This document shows, in pieces, positions 1 through 7,409 of a DNA stretch of 26,807 nucleotides. Position 1 is the first letter of the stretch, and the number at the start of each line of letters is the position of its first letter. A model generated the notes under the pieces. That model saw only the letters and a list, made by a program, of their open reading frames with translations. It was not told the DNA's origin and made no database searches. The DNA comes from Desulfurellales bacterium (lineage in GTDB: Bacteria; Campylobacterota_A; Desulfurellia; Desulfurellales; Hippeaceae). Location of the stretch: the NCBI GenBank assembly GCA_027074255.1, contig JALTDI010000108.1, positions 1 through 26,807 on the forward strand. Direction: 5' to 3'. The translations under genes were made by a program, and so were the position numbers.

Positions 1-425
1 TTAGAGAAATGGAAGATTTGCAGAAAAATCAGCGTCCTTATATCATTAAAGAGATTGAGGAAGCGAGGGCGAAGGGCGATTTGAGTGAGAACGCCGAATA
101 TCATGCGGCAAAAGAAAAACATGCTTTAATAGAAAATAGGATTTCTGAGCTGTCAAAAAAAATCAATAACGCACAGGTTGTGGATCCGAACAGCATTTCC
201 AAAGACAGAGTGGGCTTTGGATGCACGGTTGTGCTATATGATTTGGATAAAGACGAGAGCGTTGAATATATGATTGTAGGAGAAGACGAATCCGATCCCA
301 ATAATGCAAAAATTTCCATAAACAGCCCCATTGCCAAAGCGCTGCTCGGCAAGGAAGAAGGAGATGAGGTGCTTGTTAAGGTGCCTGCCGGAGACAGAAG
401 ATTCGAAATAGAAGAGATTAAATAA
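1..425 (+). CDS. greA: Transcription elongation factor GreA (5' truncated by window edge)
   Basis: GreA rescues backtracked RNA polymerase by stimulating cleavage of the nascent transcript. The visible part starts in the N-terminal coiled coil and runs through the family signature GDLSENAEYHAAKE, then NAQVVDP, and the C-terminal FKBP-like domain that ends with a run close to LLGKEEGDEV. The reading frame is open to base 1, and codons before the ATG at 9 (R-E) continue the coiled-coil pattern, so the true start lies outside the window; roughly 20 residues are missing against the usual ~158. The acidic tip residues of the coiled coil (D and E of GDLSENAEY) are present. The stop codon overlaps the next start (TAATG), so it is co-translated with pyrK. 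Confidence 0.95.
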   Translation, partial: REMEDLQKNQRPYIIKEIEEARAKGDLSENAEYHAAKEKHALIENRISELSKKINNAQVVDPNSISKDRVGFGCTVVLYDLDKDESVEYMIVGEDESDPNNAKISINSPIAKALLGKEEGDEVLVKVPAGDRRFEIEEIK

Positions 426-1162
426 TGGAATTAAAGATACTGGAAAATATTGAAATTGCATCAAATATTTATTCCTTAAAAATAGATAACCCGGCTTTGT
501 TTGATGTTGTACCGGGTCAGTTTTTTATGGTTAAAATCAACGGTTTTGACTATCCTCTGCTTAGAAGACCTTTTAGTGTTGCGTCATTTGAAGACGATCA
601 TATAGGTATTATATACAAGGTTGTCGGGGAGGGAACAAAAATTTTGTCCGATAAAAAGCCCGGGGATTTTATTGATTTATTGGGCCCTCTTGGAAACGGC
701 TTTGGTGATGTTGAGAAGGATAAAAAGATATTGCTTGTCGGCGGCGGTATAGGTATTGCTCCTTTTATATATTTGAAGAATGTTTTGGAAAATGATTATA
801 AGATTAGTTATAAGGCATTCTTCGGTTTTAACACAAAGGATGAAATTTATATAGATTTCGGAGAGATAGCAACAATAGACGGAAGTTACGGTTTTGAGGG
901 CAATGTTGTTGATATGGTTGAGAACGAGATTGATAATAATTCTCTGATTTTTGCCTGCGGACCAACTATTATGCTCAAAAGATTGGCTTATTTGTGCTAT
1001 GAGAAGAATTGCGATATGCAGGTTTCTTTGGAATCGAGGATGGCCTGCGGCATCGGCGTGTGTCTTGGCTGTGTTATTGAAACAAACGACAAAGATTTTA
1101 AAAGGGTTTGTGTTGACGGACCTGTTTTTGATTATAAGGATATAGCATGGCAAACTCTGTAA
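425..1162 (+). CDS. pyrK: Dihydroorotate dehydrogenase electron transfer subunit PyrK
   Basis: PyrK carries FAD and a [2Fe-2S] cluster and passes electrons from PyrDB to NAD+ in pyrimidine synthesis. The 245-residue protein shows the FAD motif RRPFSVAS (47-54), GEGTKIL (68-74), a nucleotide-binding GGGIGIAP (106-113), and the C-terminal cluster ligands C208, C213, C216 and C229 in MACGIGVCLGC and RVCVDGP. Length and order fit the family. It overlaps greA by one base and pyrD by 16 bases, consistent with a PyrDB-PyrK heterotetramer made from one mRNA. Confidence 0.96.
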   Translation: MELKILENIEIASNIYSLKIDNPALFDVVPGQFFMVKINGFDYPLLRRPFSVASFEDDHIGIIYKVVGEGTKILSDKKPGDFIDLLGPLGNGFGDVEKDKKILLVGGGIGIAPFIYLKNVLENDYKISYKAFFGFNTKDEIYIDFGEIATIDGSYGFEGNVVDMVENEIDNNSLIFACGPTIMLKRLAYLCYEKNCDMQVSLESRMACGIGVCLGCVIETNDKDFKRVCVDGPVFDYKDIAWQTL

Positions 1163-2070
1163 ATATGTCCGTTAAATTGAGCAATATCATATTTAAAAAC
1201 CCTATTTTGGCGGCTTCGGGGACATTCGGATACGGATTTGAATATCAGAAATACCTGGATTTGAATATGCTTGGGGGTTTCATAGTAAAAGGACTGAGCG
1301 TCAAAGAGAAGAAGGGCAACAAACCGCCGAGGATTGTTGAAACACCCTGCGGAATGCTGAATGCAATAGGTTTGCAGAATGTTGGTGTAGATAGATTTGT
1401 TAATGAAAAACTTCCCGAGATTAAAGATTTAAACACGCATATAATTGCCAATATATACGGAAGCAAGGAGGCTGAATTTGTTGAAATAGCTGAAAAGCTT
1501 GATTTAGAGAAGGCTGTTTCGGCTATCGAGGTCAATGTGTCATGCCCCAATGTTTCCAAAGGCGGTGCACTTTTCGGTAAAAACCCCGATTCCGTTTTTA
1601 ATTTGACGAAGCTTATAAAAAGCTCAACAAAAAAACCCGTCATTGTCAAATTAACACCCAACGTAGAAGATATTTCTCTTATAGCTGAGGCGGCTGAATC
1701 GGCCGGTGCAGATGCCGTAAGTTTGATAAATACCATTACCGGTATGGTTATAGATATAAAGGCAAAAAAACCTTTTTTGGCGAATAAAACCGGAGGACTG
1801 AGCGGCCCTGCCATATATCCTGTGGGCGTGAGAATGGTTTATGAGGTATATGAGAAAATAAATATACCTATCATAGGTGTAGGCGGTATATATAACAGCG
1901 ATGTTGCCATTCAGTACATTATGGCCGGTGCATCTTTAATCGAAATAGGAACCGCAAATTTTATAAACCCCGACATAACAGTGAAGATTATCAAAGGTAT
2001 GAGGGAGTTTTTGAGTCGTGAAAATATTCAAAGTGTTTCGGATATTGTTGGCGCTGCTCATAGCATGTAA
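1147..2070 (+). CDS. pyrD: Dihydroorotate dehydrogenase, class 1B catalytic subunit
   Basis: This enzyme oxidises dihydroorotate to orotate with FMN in the cytoplasm. The 307-residue TIM barrel contains GTFGYG near residue 25, the substrate-binding NAIGLQN (72-78), the catalytic-loop NVSCPNV with Cys133 as the general base (class 1 trait; class 2 uses Ser), and the phosphate-binding IIGVGGI and IEIGTA stretches. Cys133 together with the adjacent pyrK identify class 1B, the NAD+-linked form that suits anaerobic growth. Its first codons lie inside pyrK and its last 53 bases overlap the next gene. Confidence 0.96.
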   Translation: MANSVNMSVKLSNIIFKNPILAASGTFGYGFEYQKYLDLNMLGGFIVKGLSVKEKKGNKPPRIVETPCGMLNAIGLQNVGVDRFVNEKLPEIKDLNTHIIANIYGSKEAEFVEIAEKLDLEKAVSAIEVNVSCPNVSKGGALFGKNPDSVFNLTKLIKSSTKKPVIVKLTPNVEDISLIAEAAESAGADAVSLINTITGMVIDIKAKKPFLANKTGGLSGPAIYPVGVRMVYEVYEKINIPIIGVGGIYNSDVAIQYIMAGASLIEIGTANFINPDITVKIIKGMREFLSRENIQSVSDIVGAAHSM

Positions 2071-2569
2071 TTTTGCGTCATTTTCCGCTGCATCCGATAA
2101 TTTAGAGCATATTTTTAAACTTTACAGCAATAAAACGTCAACGCTGTGCTTCAAACAGACATCTATTAACGGAATGAGCGGCCAAAAGATAATCAGAGAC
2201 GGCAAACTTACCATAAATGCTAAAAAAAACATGGTTTTTGACTATAAAAATGAAAAGGTGATTATAAACGACTTTGAGGCCATTGATTATGTTCATTCCA
2301 AAAAATATATTTACAAGCTTTCTGGTTTTAACAGAGTCCTGTTTTTGCTGTTTTTGGGCAAAGAAGATGTAAATCGTTTATTCAGCATCCGATTTAAAGG
2401 CAAAGAATATGTGCTTACGCCAAAATATAAAAGCAATATAGATAAGGTCTATGCCTATTTTAAAAATGACTCTCAGATTGACAATATGACTATTTCAGAC
2501 ATATATTCCAACAAAACCATATATCAATTTTATGCTCCTCCTTGTAAGCGAACACAAAGCGGAAATTGA
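2018..2569 (+). CDS. LolA-like outer-membrane lipoprotein carrier / periplasmic protein
   Basis: The 183-residue protein starts with a clear Sec signal (MKIFKVFRILLALLIACNFA), so it is exported. The rest is a beta-rich domain with the feel of LolA: an N-terminal helix (LEHIFKLYSNKTSTLCFKQT), repeated short strands ending in DGKLTINAKKNMVFDY, and a later strand pair. LolA ferries lipoproteins across the periplasm. The match is by overall pattern, so the name is tentative. The GTG start is preceded by GAGGGAG at 2001-2007; a second GTG at 2033 is possible. The 53-base overlap with pyrD is unusually long, and the gene in turn overlaps its downstream neighbour by 38 bases. Confidence 0.6.
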   Translation: MKIFKVFRILLALLIACNFASFSAASDNLEHIFKLYSNKTSTLCFKQTSINGMSGQKIIRDGKLTINAKKNMVFDYKNEKVIINDFEAIDYVHSKKYIYKLSGFNRVLFLLFLGKEDVNRLFSIRFKGKEYVLTPKYKSNIDKVYAYFKNDSQIDNMTISDIYSNKTIYQFYAPPCKRTQSGN

Positions 2570-4202
2570 GCCACTTTTAAAGCTATATCCTCTTAAAAAG
2601 CACTCTAATCTGTTAGAACACGATAATCTTGCCGTTTTCATAAACTACGGACAAAAATCTTTAAATCTCGGTTATAGTGTGACGTCTATTTTATCAAAGC
2701 ATGATGAGATAAATATTGCTGTTTTGTTTGGATATTCGGGCTCATTAAACGATGAGTTTAAGATAGGGGATGTTTTTTTCGGCAGGAAAGTAAAGCTTAT
2801 GCACAATAAAAAACCGGTTTTTAATCCCATTGATATGCCTTATATCAGGGGTGAAAAATCGGCTGAAATGATTAGTCTGCTTGATGAGTATGATACAGAT
2901 AATGAATTTTTAAGTCTATTTGCCGATACGGTTGATAAAGAGAGCTATTTTTTTGCCAAAGCGACAAAGAGCGTCAATAAATTCGGTTTAGTGCTGAGGG
3001 TGATAAGCGATGATAATTCAGGTATGGCATCAGCCGATTTTGCAAGAAAAAATTTTCGCTGCGATGTAGCTAAGGTGAAAGACATAATTGATAAATTGCT
3101 GTTAATAGAAAAGGACAGCGTTCTTTTTGAGATATTCAGATATACGGGTATTTTTGATATAAACGTTTTGAAAGGGCTTGGAAAGTTGATTGCAAAGCGC
3201 AGGTTGACATTTTCTCTAAGACAGAAACTCTACAAAAAAATCAAAATCAATATGTCAAAACCGTATAAGCCGAAAAAAATCACCAAACCTGCAATATTTT
3301 TGGAAAAAGGGGTTGATAAAAGCAGGATAGGCATTCGCATTGATAAAAAAAGATGCTTTGAAATTGACGATTATACGGCATATTTTCACAATCTGTCGGA
3401 TAGAATGGCTTTTATTTTTGCAGACAAAAAGGGAGAATTTTTGAGAAAAACGCCCGATAGCTACACGCCGGACAAATCATACGGATATTCAATTCTTAAT
3501 GCCTATAATTGTCTATACGACTGTTCATACTGTTTTTTGAAGGGTTATTTTAAAAGTTTTAATCCTGTTGTTTTTTTAAATTATGAGGACTATTTCAAAG
3601 CCGTTGAGGATACTTTGGAAAAGGATAAAAAACGTCCCTTATATTTTTATTCTGGAACATTTTCCGATTCTTTGTCTTTCGGTGCATTTTGTGATTTTAA
3701 TTTGAGACTTGTTGAGTTTTTTAAAGGCATTGATGAGGATATTTATCTTGAATTAAGAACAAAATCAGACAGTATTGAAGAGCTGAGCAAGCTTGAACCG
3801 AGTAAAAAAATAATTGCTGCATTTTCTCTAAACCCGCAAATTATCATAGACAAATATGAGCATTTTACGCCTAATCTTGAAAGAAGACTTGCCGCAATTA
3901 GGAAACTTGACGATAAAGGTTTTCAAATAGGCATAAGATTTGACCCTGTTTTTGTGGATTATATCGATGAGTATACAGAGTTGATAAACAAGATAAAAAC
4001 GATAAAAAACCTCCATTCCGTGGAGATAGGTTTTTTGAGATACGATAAGAACGACTATGCAAATCTGCTTATCAAAAATGCTTCCATATTAAAAAAACTT
4101 ATACCAGCTGATGGAATGTATAGATATCCGAATGACAAAAGAGCCGAGTATGTAGGCATTTTTTCAAAATTGATGCATAAATTTTATGTAAATATGGAAT
4201 AA
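2532..4202 (+). CDS. Fusion: nucleosidase/phosphorylase-like domain + SPL-like radical SAM domain
   Basis: This 556-residue protein seems to join two enzymes. Residues 1 to about 195 resemble the MTA/SAH nucleosidase and futalosine hydrolase fold: FGYSGSLNDEFKIGDVFFG (66-84) matches the GxxGxLNxxxxxGDV element, KES (136-138) sits where the family has its ribose-binding MES, and RVISD (156-160) matches the RAISD motif with the catalytic Asp. From about residue 250 comes a radical SAM domain whose cluster motif is C327-x3-C331-x2-C334 followed by FLKG, the arrangement of spore photoproduct lyase relatives. No spore genes are near. No clear ribosome site precedes the ATG; the start lies within the lolA-like gene. 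The substrate is unknown. Confidence 0.7.
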   Translation: MLLLVSEHKAEIEPLLKLYPLKKHSNLLEHDNLAVFINYGQKSLNLGYSVTSILSKHDEINIAVLFGYSGSLNDEFKIGDVFFGRKVKLMHNKKPVFNPIDMPYIRGEKSAEMISLLDEYDTDNEFLSLFADTVDKESYFFAKATKSVNKFGLVLRVISDDNSGMASADFARKNFRCDVAKVKDIIDKLLLIEKDSVLFEIFRYTGIFDINVLKGLGKLIAKRRLTFSLRQKLYKKIKINMSKPYKPKKITKPAIFLEKGVDKSRIGIRIDKKRCFEIDDYTAYFHNLSDRMAFIFADKKGEFLRKTPDSYTPDKSYGYSILNAYNCLYDCSYCFLKGYFKSFNPVVFLNYEDYFKAVEDTLEKDKKRPLYFYSGTFSDSLSFGAFCDFNLRLVEFFKGIDEDIYLELRTKSDSIEELSKLEPSKKIIAAFSLNPQIIIDKYEHFTPNLERRLAAIRKLDDKGFQIGIRFDPVFVDYIDEYTELINKIKTIKNLHSVEIGFLRYDKNDYANLLIKNASILKKLIPADGMYRYPNDKRAEYVGIFSKLMHKFYVNME

Positions 4203-4219
4203 AGATTTATTTCTTTATT
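4198..4219 (+). terminator. Weak AT-only hairpin after the pyr operon
   Basis: AATAAAGA (4198-4205) pairs perfectly with TCTTTATT (4212-4219) around a six-base loop. It starts at the stop codon of the fusion gene and precedes the nos promoter. The stem lacks GC pairs and has no long T-run, so it would be a weak or partial terminator. Confidence 0.35.
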
Positions 4220-4228
4220 TGTGAAAAA

Positions 4229-4242
4229 TTGATATAGGTCAA
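4229..4242 (+). promoter_or_regulatory. FNR/DNR-type (CRP family) binding site upstream of nosZ
   Basis: TTGATATAGGTCAA matches the FNR-family consensus TTGAT-N4-ATCAA at 9 of 10 informative bases. Its centre is about 41 bases upstream of the start site predicted from the extended -10 element at 4261-4269, the classic class II activator position. This suggests anaerobic or nitrogen-oxide control of the nos genes. Confidence 0.7.
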
Positions 4243-4260
4243 GGAAATGGAATTCAGCAG

Positions 4261-4269
4261 TGCTATAAT
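4261..4269 (+). promoter_or_regulatory. nos promoter P1, extended -10 element
   Basis: TGCTATAAT is a consensus -10 hexamer with an upstream TGn extension. There is no good -35 hexamer; the FNR-type box covers that position instead, as expected of an activator-dependent promoter. Transcription should begin near 4276. Confidence 0.65.
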
Positions 4270-4288
4270 TAAATAACAAGGAGAGAAA

Positions 4289-4360
4289 ATGTTGAAGCAG
4301 GATTTCATTGTGCGCTATATCTCTGTAAAAGGAGAAATTATTGTTATTAAATATAATTGA
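4289..4360 (+). CDS. Possible 23-residue leader ORF in the nosZ 5' region
   Basis: ATG at 4289 follows AAGGAGAG (4278-4285) at a spacing of about five bases, one of the better ribosome sites in the window. The frame runs 23 codons to TGA at 4358-4360 and begins MLKQDFIVRYISV. It would lie at the very start of a P1 transcript, and its stop overlaps the -35 hexamer of P2. The peptide has no known family and no Cys, so it could be a translated leader or a chance ORF. Confidence 0.4.
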   Translation: MLKQDFIVRYISVKGEIIVIKYN

Positions 4361-4385
4361 CAAAAATAAATATTTTATGTAATAT
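4357..4385 (+). promoter_or_regulatory. nos promoter P2 (sigma70-like)
   Basis: A perfect TTGACA (4357-4362) is followed 17 bases later by TAATAT (4380-4385), four of six bases for the -10. This would start transcripts near 4392, leaving about 65 bases of leader before nosZ. It lies between P1 and nosZ, and a 7-bp inverted repeat (AAATATT/AATATTT, 4368-4387) covers its -10. Confidence 0.5.
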
Positions 4386-4456
4386 TTTAGTAAGAAAAAT
4401 TAGCAGGTAGTTTTTGTTTCACATATATTTAGTTTTATTGTTTTGAGGAGGTGTTT

Positions 4457-6520
4457 ATGGATAAGGATAAGAAAAAAGGCGGGGTGTCAAGAAGAACCAT
4501 ACTTAAACGAGCGGCCATTGGTGGTATAGGCGCTGCTGCGCTTGGTGCGGGGCTATCTGCCACTAAAACACCCAAAGCCGATGCAGCCGGGATTTCCGGT
4601 GAATTGGCAAAGGTGATGAAGGAAAGAAATCTTACCCCCGATAATGTTCTTGCTGCTGCAAAGACGTATATCCCAGAAGGCGTACATGATCCTTATATCT
4701 GTTTGTCATCCGGTGGACAGAGCGGCCATTTGTTTCTTTATGGTGTTCCTTCAATGAGACTTATTAAAACTATAGCTGTTTTTGCTCCAGAGACATGGCA
4801 GGGCTGGGGGTATGATAAGGAATCACAGGAAATTATTAAACAGGGCTCTGTTCTGGGAAGACCTGTTCATACCGGCGATACTCACCATCCTGGATTTTCA
4901 GAAACAAAGGGTGATTATGATGGTGAATATGCTTTTATTAATGATAAGAGCCAGGGTAGAATAGCTGTTATAGACACTCGTGACTGGCAGACAAAGCAAA
5001 TTGTTAAAAACCCTGTGTTGAAATCTACACACGGCGGAACAAGCGTCACTCAGAACACGGAATATATCTTTACAGCCTGTCAGTATGCTGCACCGTATGA
5101 TAATAAGTATCATGATCCTATGGATCAGGAAGTTTACAACACAATTTTTAGAGGAGGCCATACATACTGGAAGTTCGATAGGAAAAAAGGCAAAGTGGAT
5201 ATGGAAAATTCATTTACCATTGAATTGCCGCCATATATGCAGGATATTAACGACTGCGGTAAATTAATGAGTGGTGACTGGGGTTTTTCTAATTCTTTCA
5301 ATACGGAAAGGTACACAGGCGGAATAGAACGTGGTATGCCTCCGTTTGAGGCAGGTTGTTCTGCAAACGATACCGACTTCATTCATATGACAAACTGGAA
5401 AAAGGCTGAAGAGGTTATTAAGAAGGGTAATTATAAGACGATTAATGGTCACAAGGTCATACCTATTAAGGTTGCTGTTGAAAACGGTCTTGTCTATTTA
5501 ATACCTGTTATGAAGAGTCCTCACGGAATAACAGTTAGTCCGGATGGCAGGTATATTTTGGCATCGGGTAAACTGGATACTCACACCTCTGTTTACGATT
5601 TCAAAAAGATTCAGCACCTGATAGAAAACAAGATATACGACGGAAGAGATCCCTACGGACTTCCCATTCTCTCAATGAGAAGGACACTTCATGGTATGGT
5701 ACAAACTGGTCTTGGTCCTTTGCATAACCAGTTTGACGTTGCTGACACCCATATAGCATACAACTCTCTCTTTGTTGATTCGGCAATCGTTAAGTATGAT
5801 TATTTAAAACTCAAAGTTTTGGACAGGATACCTATTCATTATAATGTAGGCCACTTGACAGCCGTTCACGGTGATACGGTAAATCCGAGAGGGAAATATT
5901 TAATTTCTCTAAACAAACTTGCTATTGATAGATTTGCTGATGTTGGTCCTCTGCATCCTCAAAACCACGAATTGATAGATATATCTGATCCTTTGAATAA
6001 AAAAATGAGAATGCTCTATGCTATGCCTTTCCCGCTTGGCGAACCTCACTATGCACAGATTATAGAGACAAAGACAGTTGAAAAGAGAGCATGGAAGGTA
6101 TATCCTCTTGGAACAGACCCGGTAACTATGGCAAGATCACCCAACAGAACTCTTGCAGGCCGTGAGAAAATCGTAAGAAAAGGCAACCATGTAGAGGTTT
6201 GGGGAACAGCAATCAGGAGTCACTTCAATCCTGAGCATATATACTGCAAGGTCGGAGATAAGGTTACTATTCATATAACGAACCTCGAAAGGGCTGAGGA
6301 TGAGACCCACGATTTTGGAGTTTACTACTTCAATGTAACAGCATCACTGGAGCCCGGAAAAACTGCTACCGTTGAATTTGTGGCTGATAAAGAGGGAATA
6401 TATCCGTTCTATTGCCAGGAATTCTGCTCTGCTCTGCACCTTGAAATGTTTGGCTACATAGCCGTATTGCCAAAAGACGGTAAATTCCCCGAAGGTGCAT
6501 TCTTTAACAAGGAAGGCTAA
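4457..6520 (+). CDS. nosZ: Nitrous-oxide reductase, clade II active site, Tat signal
   Basis: NosZ reduces N2O to N2 in the periplasm using the CuZ and CuA centres. The 687-residue protein has a twin-arginine signal (SRRTILKR, 11-18; cleavage near ADA-A at 43/44), a beta-propeller with DTHHPGFSETKG (141-152), further candidate CuZ His residues at 192, 310, 356, 422 and 471, and a C-terminal cupredoxin with the CuA ligands H618, C653, C657, H661 and M664 (CQEFCSALHLEM). The DxHHPxxSET form and the nosB-type neighbour mark clade II, although that clade is usually described as Sec-exported. ATG 4457 is preferred over GTG 4451 because GAGGAG (4445-4450) is then six bases away. All copper ligands seem intact. 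Confidence 0.96.
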   Translation: MDKDKKKGGVSRRTILKRAAIGGIGAAALGAGLSATKTPKADAAGISGELAKVMKERNLTPDNVLAAAKTYIPEGVHDPYICLSSGGQSGHLFLYGVPSMRLIKTIAVFAPETWQGWGYDKESQEIIKQGSVLGRPVHTGDTHHPGFSETKGDYDGEYAFINDKSQGRIAVIDTRDWQTKQIVKNPVLKSTHGGTSVTQNTEYIFTACQYAAPYDNKYHDPMDQEVYNTIFRGGHTYWKFDRKKGKVDMENSFTIELPPYMQDINDCGKLMSGDWGFSNSFNTERYTGGIERGMPPFEAGCSANDTDFIHMTNWKKAEEVIKKGNYKTINGHKVIPIKVAVENGLVYLIPVMKSPHGITVSPDGRYILASGKLDTHTSVYDFKKIQHLIENKIYDGRDPYGLPILSMRRTLHGMVQTGLGPLHNQFDVADTHIAYNSLFVDSAIVKYDYLKLKVLDRIPIHYNVGHLTAVHGDTVNPRGKYLISLNKLAIDRFADVGPLHPQNHELIDISDPLNKKMRMLYAMPFPLGEPHYAQIIETKTVEKRAWKVYPLGTDPVTMARSPNRTLAGREKIVRKGNHVEVWGTAIRSHFNPEHIYCKVGDKVTIHITNLERAEDETHDFGVYYFNVTASLEPGKTATVEFVADKEGIYPFYCQEFCSALHLEMFGYIAVLPKDGKFPEGAFFNKEG

Positions 6521-6539
6521 AATTTGAAAGGAGTGGGCT

Positions 6540-6926
6540 ATGAAGAGATTGTTGAGAATTGAAATTGTATTGTTTGCCGTAGTAGCACTATTGAGTTTGG
6601 GTTCGGTTAGCTCGTTTGCCGGCCAAAACTATAAGGCTCTCTACCAAAAAACAATAAAGACAAATGACGGTATAAGGCATCAGATAAAAATAGTTAAGGC
6701 AAAGCTATTAAAAGCCGGCTATAAAAAGAACACCACAGCAGTCGGAATAATGAGCGATGCAAATGACCAGATAAAATATGCAAACGAAGTGAGAACTAAG
6801 TCTGATAAATTGGCAAAAGAGGGTAAATATAAGTCCGCTTATTTGTGGGCTTATCAGGAATTCCAATATCTTGTAAAGGCTGTTGTTAAATTGAATGTTA
6901 TAAATAACCTGTTAACATCTAAATAA
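6540..6926 (+). CDS. Small exported helical protein A of the nos locus
   Basis: I do not recognise this family. The 128-residue product starts with a Sec signal (residues 1-27, cleavage near SSFA-G) and the mature part is predicted to be almost all helix, basic, with no Cys and one His. A C-terminal segment (92-111), pattern AKEGKYKSAYLWAYQEFQYL, is matched by the protein encoded at 8189-8584, so the two are diverged paralogues. An AAGGAG site lies 19 bases after nosZ, showing tight coupling to the reductase. A periplasmic helper of NosZ or of electron transfer is plausible but unproven. Two hairpins follow the gene. Confidence 0.8.
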   Translation: MKRLLRIEIVLFAVVALLSLGSVSSFAGQNYKALYQKTIKTNDGIRHQIKIVKAKLLKAGYKKNTTAVGIMSDANDQIKYANEVRTKSDKLAKEGKYKSAYLWAYQEFQYLVKAVVKLNVINNLLTSK

Positions 6927-6976
6927 TTTTAAGGGTTTATTATTTAGGGGACGAAACCTAAAACGGCTTTGTCCCC
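6919..6976 (+). other. Tandem stem-loops between nosZ-proximal genes and cytochrome
   Basis: The first stem pairs CTAAATAAT (6919-6927, containing the stop codon) with ATTATTTAG (6939-6947). The second pairs GGGGACGAA (6947-6955) with TTGTCCCC-type bases (6969-6976), with an inner CC/GG pair and a loop TAAAAC. GTATTTTT follows the second stem directly. The arrangement could be a leaky terminator or an mRNA-stabilising structure that sets nosZ expression above that of the downstream genes. Confidence 0.6.
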
Positions 6977-6995
6977 GTATTTTTGGAGGCTTGTT

Positions 6996-7403
6996 ATGAA
7001 AAAGAGTTTAATGGGTATCGCAATGGCGGTAATAATGCTGGCAGTGGGATTGAATTCGGCTAATACTTTTGCAGCCGGCAGTAAAACATTAACAAAGCAG
7101 GATATTTCAAAGCTGAGGGATGTTTTTGATAATTACGGCTGCAGCGGCTGCCATATGTATATGCACAAAGACAGTACCTCAGGTCCGGCTGTGGCTGTCA
7201 TAGCGGCATTGTCAAAAGCAAAACCTGAAAAATGGGTTATAAGCTGGATTATGAATCCAAAGCCACACTATGCAGAGCCGGACGTTAAAGCTTTAATCAA
7301 TCAATATGTTCAGTATATGCCTAACAACGGCGTAAAGAAGGAAGACGCCAAAAAGCTGTATGACTACTTAATGGCGGTGGCAGATGGAAAAGTAAAAAAA
7401 TAA
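6996..7403 (+). CDS. Periplasmic monohaem c-type cytochrome
   Basis: The 135-residue protein has a Sec signal (1-27), one haem-attachment motif CSGCH (49-53) and a probable axial Met108 in QYMPNNG. This is a class I cytochrome c, a likely electron carrier to the CuA domain of NosZ. Its place resembles that of the nosC genes of other clade II loci, but here there is a single small copy near nosZ. ATG 6996 is chosen over an upstream in-frame start because GGAGG (6985-6989) lies seven bases ahead and a good signal peptide follows. Confidence 0.9.
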   Translation: MKKSLMGIAMAVIMLAVGLNSANTFAAGSKTLTKQDISKLRDVFDNYGCSGCHMYMHKDSTSGPAVAVIAALSKAKPEKWVISWIMNPKPHYAEPDVKALINQYVQYMPNNGVKKEDAKKLYDYLMAVADGKVKK

Positions 7404-7409
7404 GGAGAT

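Noticed and set aside
677..1153. Long minus-strand reading frames inside pyrK, pyrD, nosZ and other genes
   Set aside because: They lie opposite genes with clear family motifs, have no ribosome sites or recognisable domains, and look like codon-bias shadows.
2532..3120. Calling the fusion protein MqnB futalosine hydrolase
   Set aside because: The fold pattern fits nucleosidases in general and nothing seen is specific to futalosine; the fused radical SAM domain is not MqnC or MqnE.
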